Below the pieces are notes generated by a model, which did no database searches, was not told the DNA's origin, and saw only the letters and a program-made list of their open reading frames with translations. 64,000 nt of DNA from Gambelia wislizenii (Eukaryota; Chordata; Lepidosauria; Squamata; Crotaphytidae), in the NCBI GenBank assembly GCA_030847615.1, contig JAUMIR010000005.1, positions 80,510,492 through 80,574,491 on the forward strand, written 5' to 3'. Below are positions 58,243 to 64,000 of the stretch, in pieces (positions within the stretch are counted from its first letter, which is position 1; each line of letters starts with the position of its first letter). The translations under genes and the position numbers were made by a program.

Positions 58243-58297
58243 AGATGGTTATCAGTACCATCTACCAATATACAGTAGATGGTACTGATAACTATGA
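58243..58297. repeat. inverted repeat (hairpin)
   Basis: GGTTATCAGTACCATCTAC is followed 9 bp later by its near-complete inverse GTAGATGGTACTGATAAC. Confidence 0.85.
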
Positions 58298-58542
58298 TAG
58301 AGGTTAGTTAAGACTTAACTTTCCAAATTAAAGGAAAGATTGTAGATAGATGAGAAGAAAGCGGCTACTGCCTTGTGGGAATTTCCTGTGAAGAATAAGA
58401 AAAAATGCTCTAGATTTATCCTACTATCTTTGCTAGGCCTTGTAGATTGGGAGAGATGATTGCAAAAGCTTGCTGAACAATATAGCTAGATCAACAGTTT
58501 ATCATTTCCTTCTTTCAGTTTCCATCTGTGGGCTGTAATATG

Positions 58543-58640
58543 AAGTATCATTTCCAGAGTTCAGAAAAGTTGATTTTTGAATTACAGTCCCAGATACCTG
58601 GAGCCAGAATTCCTGCTGGTTAGAAGATTTTGGGTTTTAC
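58543..58640. mobile_element. MITE fragment
   Basis: AGAAAAGTTGATTTTTGAAT and TTACAGTCCCAGATACCTGG then GGTTAGAAGATTTTGGG resemble a common reptile MITE; a trace of the same family is at about 41115. Diverged. Confidence 0.4.
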
Positions 58641-59665
58641 TTTTTTTTTTTAAAAAAAAAAATCCAAGTTGGCTATTTGACATGTACTGTAGTTTCAGGG
58701 AGACCTGGTCTAGGAGGCTTAGGAATCAAATTGGTCTTGACATTGCAGGGATGCCACCTTTACTTCTTCACTCTGACAAAGTGAAAGCTGAATAGTATGG
58801 AGTTAACAAGGAGGAGAATGTACACTGGCATTTTATTTTCTGAGCTGCTGGACATCCGGTGCTGAAAGTGTTGACTGCTTTAGCCAGTAGCAGTGAACAC
58901 ATTCGCTAGACATTTCACTAGCTATAATGGGGACAGATTCAGTTTGCAAGTTAACACTCAACACTCTCTGCATCCATGTATTATCAGAGTGATTTCACAG
59001 AAGGACAAGATTAAACTGTTTAGTTCAGTAGCCCCAAACTGAGCCAAAAATAACCATTCCTGTCTGCAAAATTGGAAACACCTTTATGCAGTTAGTTGAT
59101 AAGTCAATTCATTGGTACATAGTCTGGATGCTCCAAGCTTGCTTTTTACCCAGAATAATCAGTCAGGCACTTTGAAGATTTCTTCATTGTTGCCATGCTG
59201 CTATGGTCAAGACATAGTCTTTTAAGGCAATAATCATCATTTTGTGTAAACTGCATAAATTGAGAACCACTGATACTCTGCCTTCTGTTCCCTCCTCCAG
59301 TTAATTATTTTTGATTCCTTAAAAATTAAGGAATCTGCTCATGGCAAATATTGGGAAAGGAGTCCTTGGGCCATTATACCAATAGGCATCAAAACCCAAA
59401 TAGATATTCCACAGGTGTGGAACAGTGGTGTGATTTACAGGGTCAGTAAATAGCAGCCCACTCATCTACATTCTACTCTAAAGAAACCACTGAGTTCAAT
59501 GGGGCTTACTGTTAGAAAAATAGCTTCAGAGTTGCATCCGAAATCCTCAACAGTTTATAGAATGTAACCAGATGTGCTCCTGGGATGCTTTATGCTGATT
59601 CAGCATCACAATCTATGGGAGATAGGAAAGCGTGGACCTATTCCTCAGAGGGTAATGGTGCAATT
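58640..59665. other. unassigned DNA
   Basis: No recognised gene. T/A run at about 58642-58661. Confidence 0.35.
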
Positions 59666-59666
59666 A

Positions 59667-59806
59667 TCATAGTTGTAGGTTTTGTGCAGCCCTCCAGGTA
59701 TTGATGAATTGCAGTCCTCTGTACTTCTAACCAGTACAGTACAGTAAGGAATACTAGCAGTGGCAGTTTCTGGATGGCTACACAATCCCCACTCTGAACT
59801 ATGATA
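59667..59806. mobile_element. hAT-like MITE
   Basis: ATCATAGTTG and GCAGCCCTCCAGGTATTGAT at the left; TCTGGATGGCTACACAATCC and AACTATGAT at the right, inverted. Same family as 29838-29972. Confidence 0.65.
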
Positions 59807-59865
59807 ACACTGACTCTCTAACATTCCTGTCATAAAAGTATCCAATAAAAAAGCATGTCCAGCAT

Positions 59866-60154
59866 TTTTCATGTTCCTAATAAGCTACCTTGAGTCCCAT
59901 TTTGGGAGAAAGTTGTTGTTGTTGTTGTGTTTTGCCTTCAAGTCATTTCCAACTTATGGCAATCCTAAGGCAAACCTATCATAGGGTTTGCTGGGAGCTG
60001 AGAGTGTGTGACCTGCCCAAGGTCACCCAGTGGGTTTTCATGGCTGAGTGGAGATTTGAACCTTGCTCTCCAAAATCATACTCCAACACTCAAACCATAC
60101 TGGTTCTTTGGGAGAAAGGCAGGGAATGCGTCAAATGAATAAATAATAAATAAA
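59866..60154 (+). mobile_element. L2-like LINE 3' tail, split by a SINE
   Basis: GCTACCTTGAGTCCCATTTT and GGGAGAAAG before the SINE continue after it as GGGAGAAAGGCAGGGAATG and AAATGAATAAATAATAAAT. The SINE created a direct repeat of the word TTGGGAGAAAG at 59902-59912 and 60108-60118. Confidence 0.85.
59913..60107 (-). mobile_element. Sauria-type SINE nested in L2 tail
   Basis: + strand: (GTT)n, TTTTGCCTTCAAGTCATTTC, GACCTGCCCAAGGTCACCC, GGAGATTTGAACCTTGC (B-box complement), CCAACACTCAAACCA. The middle block present in the 52.5-kb copy is missing, giving a short form. An 11-bp target duplication flanks it. Confidence 0.93.
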
Positions 60155-60504
60155 TCAGCATTCATAGTTTGATTAACATCCCCATCTATCCAAGTGCTCA
60201 GGGTCAATTCAAGCTGTTTTATTTGGTTACTCAACTGGGCACTTGATGACATTCAGTATAATATGTGACATCTTTCATTAAGAAATATCTGTGGCCGAGG
60301 CAATGTAAGATGATCACAAAGTTCTACTGTATTTATTCTGTAATAACCCATTTACATATACAAGTTATCATCTGGATGCTGCAGCTATTTGAGTGATTAA
60401 GTGGCATGTGTTTAACAATCTTAAAAAATCCAAAGTCCTTCGCTGAATTGGGAAACTGTTGTAAAAAGAAGTCACAAAGGAGTACAATGTGGCATTTGTG
60501 AATA

Positions 60505-60999
60505 CAGGTTGAGCATCCCTAATCAGGAAATCTGAAAACCTTCAAAACCCTAAACTATTTACCACCAGCCACCAACTTCCACCTTCAAGGCAGCAGCTAT
60601 AGCACTGCTGCTCATTCATCTCTCAGATCCTCAATCTTTCTCCAGCCTTGTGTCTCATGCACAACACGTAAATGAATGAGACACAAGGCTAGAGAGAGAT
60701 GCAAGAATCTGCAAAATGACAGGAGGCGTATATGTATTTGTTGTTGTTGTGTGCCTTCAAGTAATTTCTGACTTATGGCGAGTGTAAGGCTAACCTATCA
60801 CAGGGGTTTGTGAGGCTGAGTGTGTGTGACTTGCCCAAGGTCTCCCAGGAGGGTTTCATGGCCGAGCAGGGATTCAAATGCTGGTTGTAGTCTAACACTC
60901 AAACCACTATACCTATAGCTATATGTCTATTCCAAAATCTGATCCAAAATACGAAACACTTCTGGTCCCAAACATTTCAGATAAGGAGAACTCAACCTG
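60505..60999. mobile_element. pogo/Tigger-type MITE (family C), split by a SINE
   Basis: CAGGTTGAGCATCCCTAAT at the left; AGATAAGGAGAACTCAACCTG at the right reduced to its last 20 bases pairs with it; TA on both sides (60503-60504 and 61000-61001). AACACTTCTGGTCCCAAAC near the right is the phrase of mammalian Tigger-type repeats. A Sauria SINE lies inside. Confidence 0.85.
60737..60919 (-). mobile_element. Sauria-type SINE nested in pogo MITE
   Basis: + strand: (GTT)n, GTGCCTTCAAGTAATTTC, TGACTTGCCCAAGGTC, CAGGGATTCAAATG, AACACTCAAACCACTATAC. A target duplication TATATGT is visible at 60729-60735 and 60920-60926. Short form lacking the middle block. Confidence 0.9.
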
Positions 61000-61001
61000 T
61001 A

Positions 61002-61660
61002 TATGAGAAGGATAGAACTATGACATTCTCAATTTTTACATTACTCAATACGCACCAGAATCCTCTATCACCTTTTACCGAACATAACTTTATGTATATT
61101 TAGCTAGGTAGCTAAGAAATCCTGTTAGTGAATTGTGAAGATGTGTATCAGGACATTGGCAAATATGCCCATCGGTCCCATTGTGCATTGGTCCAATTGC
61201 ACAACAGCCAATTTGCCAGCTCTGCTACATAGTAGTGCAATAGCAGTCTGCCACTGGATACAGGTGTTATGAAACTACCCATTTTACTTCCCAGATACGC
61301 AAGTCCATTTACAAAGACATTCTGGCCATAGTTCAGAATAAATCCCACTATGTCCAATAGAGATGTAAAGAACATTCAAAAACATTTTTTTAAATGGTTG
61401 GAAACTTTAATGAGGAGAATCCTAAACTGAGAAAAATCTTTGCAGATTGAGACTTAATGTGTGCAAAATTCACACACAGTATTTTTGCATGGAAAACAGC
61501 ATTTTGTGTGCAAGAACAGCATATTCTGCACAGAAAATAATATTTTTAAGAAGTGAATTTTGCATGGCAAGAAATTTGATAAAATTACTTGTGATTTCCT
61601 TTGAGAATGAAATTAGTGAAGGATTACATCCTTAATAGTTCAATAGAGATTATTCCATAA
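61002..61660. other. unassigned DNA
   Basis: The cluster of TTCTGCACAGAAAATA-like words at 61445-61570 resembles 34075-34260. No gene recognised. Confidence 0.35.
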
Positions 61661-61662
61661 TA

Positions 61663-61885
61663 TCTGTCAACCCCCATATCCATGGATTTGATATCCACAC
61701 TTTCACTTATCCACATCTGAAAAAATATGTTCTCTCTAGGCATTTCTAGGTCCTCTGATGCAATTCTATGGTAAACTTCTGGCGTTCGTCTCATTGAAAA
61801 CAATAGGCCTCCCTATTATCTACAGTTTCAGGTATCCATAGGGGAGTCTTGAAATGTATCTCCCATGGATATGGGGGCAGACCTG
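61663..61885. mobile_element. pogo/Tigger-type MITE (family B)
   Basis: CTGTCAACCCCCATATCCAT at the left and ATGGATATGGGGGCAGACCT at the right are inverted copies, with TA after the right end. Interior AGGCATTTCTAGGTCC is shared with 11057-11379. Confidence 0.8.
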
Positions 61886-61894
61886 TAAATGAAA

Positions 61895-62340
61895 GGACAT
61901 GGTAGCTGTGCAGCTGCCCTCTGGGTTGATGCTTTCATTGAGATATCAACATTATTGAGAACTCTTTCTGAGCAATAGATTGCCATCTCTGATCCGATTG
62001 ATGTATGTGTGAAGTTGGGATTTTTTGCCCCAGTGAGCATCACTTTACACTTCCTACCACTGAAACACATTTGGGCATTTTAATACCCCTCCCCTTAGTT
62101 TGAAGAGATCCTTTCAGAGCTTTTCACAATCAATTTCTTAAACCATTGTGAATAATTTAGTGTTGCCACAAACTTCGCCAACTCATTGTTTAAACTGAAC
62201 CTCAGGACAGTTGTCAACAAGTTTAAAAATACCAGTCCCAAAAAAGCTCCTCAGAGGACCAAAAATGTTTATTATCCTTCCTAGAGAAAACTGATCATTT
62301 CTTCCTAATCCCTGTTTTCTGCTCTCATTTTATGACAGCT
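61895..62340 (-). mobile_element. CR1 LINE fragment, RT region, other subfamily
   Basis: The minus strand translates (with frame changes) to KLVDN- and KLFTMV-like words, then GRKCKVMLTGAKNPNFTHTS and GSEMAIYCSERVLN, corresponding to the FADDTK to KCKVMH..GAKNPNF to ERDLGV block of CR1 RTs. The wording differs from the 12.6-24-kb CR1 copies, so it is another subfamily. A pogo MITE abuts its 3' side. Confidence 0.75.
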
Positions 62341-62435
62341 AAGTTTGTTCAGGAAACTGTGACAAAATACTACTTTATACTTTTCTGTTGTATTGCTTCA
62401 CTTATACACCATGTCCTTCCCCAAATAATGGCCAT

Positions 62436-62850
62436 GATCATAGAATCATAGAGTTGGAAGAGACCATAAGGACCATGTACTCCAAGCCCCTACCATGCAG
62501 GAATATGCAATAAAAGCATTCCTGACAGATGGCCATCCAGCCTCTGTTTAGAAACCTCCAAAGAAGGAGAATCCACCACACCCCAAGGCAGTGCAGTCCA
62601 CTGCCAAACAGCTCTTACTGTCAGGAAGTTCCTCCTAATGTTTAGGTGGAATCTCTTTTCCTGTAGTTTGAGCCCATTGCTCCGTGTCCTAGTCTCCGGA
62701 GCAGCAGAAAAAAAGCTTGCTCCATCCTCAGTATGACATCCCTTCAAATATTTAAACATGGCTATCATGGGGTACCTCTTAACCTTTTTGTTCTCCAGGC
62801 TAAATGTACCCAGCTCTCTAAGCCATTCCTCAGAGGGCATGGCTAAGTAG
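62436..62850 (-). mobile_element. CR1 LINE 3' end
   Basis: The complement starts ATCATAGAATCATAGAGTTG, and the ORF2 end reads [35 protein letters not shown] and [14 protein letters not shown] (within 62490-62987). The frame is open at the C-terminus; upstream of about 62850 it no longer resembles CR1. Confidence 0.93.
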
Positions 62851-62897
62851 CATCTCCTGGCCCACTCACCTGCCTCCTTTAACAACCACCAGCCGCT

Positions 62898-63030
62898 GTG
62901 AGCAATGGAGGTCTGTTCTCCTGTTGTTTGGGGTGCATCAGACTGACATTTCCATCCCCCTCCTGGCAATGATCTCCAGTGTAACAATCAGTAACAGGAT
63001 CCCTGTCACAATCCCTGTCCATGCTGGAAG
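62898..63030. mobile_element. foldback MITE, GGAGGTCTGTT family, half copy
   Basis: AGCAATGGAGGTCTGTTCTC, then GGGGTGCATCAGACTGACAT and TTTCCATC, match the left arm of 45431-45655. The right arm is missing or unrecognisable. Confidence 0.65.
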
Positions 63031-63800
63031 AGGAATTGCTTGACCTTCTATATGATTGATTAGTTAATCTTTAATAATGCTGCACACCAGTTTGTCTGAA
63101 ACACATTGGGCTAACTGGTCATAATGTCAAGTCCCACCAAAACTGAGTAAAAAAAAAAATAGTGTTACCGTGGCTACTCTCCAGCTCTCTGGTACAAAGG
63201 GACATCTTAGATATCATCATCATCATCATCATCATCATCTATCCACTGTATATGCAATCTGACAATTGAGTTTGTTAAGCACTCCAGGATAGATACTATC
63301 TGGATGTTTTCAGTGTTTCTGAGATCGCAATGTTATTAGTGTTCAATTTTTCAGTGACATCAAGAATTTCACTTCTTGGCCTCATTATTTACCTCAACTT
63401 TTCAGACTGTCTTCCTGAAAGTATCATTTCAGGCCATGGTCTCTGTCCTAGAGCAGACAAGGAATTCAACATCAGCCAAGGATTCTTGCCTGCCAGGGTG
63501 ACAGAAAAATCCTGAAGAGTCACCAGAAGAACATCCACATCCATCAACATTCTTAGATCGATAATTTTAATCAGTCCCCCAGTCCTCAAGAGGCTCAGTG
63601 TCCCAATAGGATTGAAGTCCACTTTAGTTTGGATTAAGGTGATTTGATTTCGAAGGTTTTATCTCACCACCCCCAATACACTATTTTAAAATACTGTATT
63701 TCATGTTATCTAGAATTCAAAGCTCTTATTAGCTAATCACAGAGGAATATCACAATGTAACATGCTGTCAGTGTCTTCTACATACACGAGTTCTTCCAAG
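63030..63800. other. unassigned DNA with (CAT)n
   Basis: A (CAT)n tract lies at 63214-63239. The open frames at 63330-63515 (+) and 63389-63622 (-) are complementary shadows without family resemblance. Confidence 0.35.
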
Positions 63801-63805
63801 CACTT

Positions 63806-64000
63806 AGAATCACAGAATCACAGAACAGACCACAAGGGCCATCCAGTCCAGCCCCCTGCCAATCCAGTCTCTGTTTAAAAACCTCCAAACAAGGAGACTC
63901 CACCACACTCGGAGGCAGTGCATTCCACTGCCAAATAGCTCTCACTGTCAGGAAGTTCTTCCTACTGTTTAGGTGGAATCTCTTTTCCTGTAGTATGAGT
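63806..64000 (-). mobile_element. CR1 LINE 3' end, cut by window edge
   Basis: Complement of the CR1 3' end: AGAATCACAGAATCACAGAA, GGGCCATCCAGTCCAGCCCC, AGACTCCACCACACTCGGAG and CACTGTCAGGAAGTTCTTCC. The element continues beyond 64000. Confidence 0.92.

Overview
The window is vertebrate nuclear DNA, most likely from a squamate reptile (a lizard). The evidence is the repeat content: 3'-anchored CR1 LINEs ending in ATTCTATG octamers, tRNA-derived SINEs with a BovB-like tail (Sauria-SINE type), a second tRNA SINE family with a CAGTGGTTAAATGC head, L2-like LINE tails, a DIRS-like tyrosine-recombinase retroelement, a Penelope-like element, a Helitron and many palindromic MITEs. No host exon, rRNA gene, true tRNA gene or CRISPR array could be supported. 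The sequence reads as intergenic or intronic DNA in which almost every recognisable coding remnant belongs to a transposable element. The species cannot be fixed by eye.

Layout. 1-2.1 kb: mostly unassigned, with one palindromic MITE. 2.15-7.06 kb: a decayed DIRS-like element in + orientation, with gag-like, reverse transcriptase, RNase H and tyrosine recombinase remnants in order. It is interrupted by a putative antisense solo LTR and a tRNA SINE, and has an internal RT deletion. 7.8-8.6 kb: two SINEs. 9.56-11.04 kb: a Penelope-like element (- strand) with RT and GIY-YIG parts, followed by a pogo-type MITE. 12.6-18.4 kb: four CR1 copies, an L2 fragment and a hAT-like MITE nested in CR1. 19.6-21.15 kb: a tRNA SINE, then an LTR split by a Harbinger-like palindromic MITE. 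23.9-24.8 kb: a relatively young CR1 with a long open frame. 26.4-27.6 kb: another LINE remnant. 30.56-31.93 kb: a non-autonomous Helitron carrying two minisatellites and a nested CR1. 32.9-34.1 kb: two Harbinger-like elements only 30 bp apart. 37.8-38.9 and 44.8-45.3 kb: more of the same superfamily. 39.3-40.0 kb: a LINE ORF2 C-terminus. 43.2-44.6 kb: an unidentified composite with an 82-bp tandem array. 46.2-48.2 kb: an L2-like LINE split by a pogo MITE. 50.5-60.2 kb: foldback elements, L2 tails, SINEs and a second LTR of the 20-kb family. 60.5-64 kb: a pogo MITE with a nested SINE, then three consecutive CR1 fragments running off the window edge.

The nested insertions (SINE in L2, SINE in pogo MITE, MITE in LTR, MITE in LINE ORF, LTR and SINE in DIRS, CR1 in Helitron) give a relative order of activity. 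The strongest candidates for something under-described are the VNTR-bearing Helitron, the two related Harbinger-like MITE families with AT-rich 3-bp target duplications, and the 43.2-44.6 kb composite. All coding remnants seen are interrupted. Family names rest on recognition of motifs and were not checked against a repeat library.
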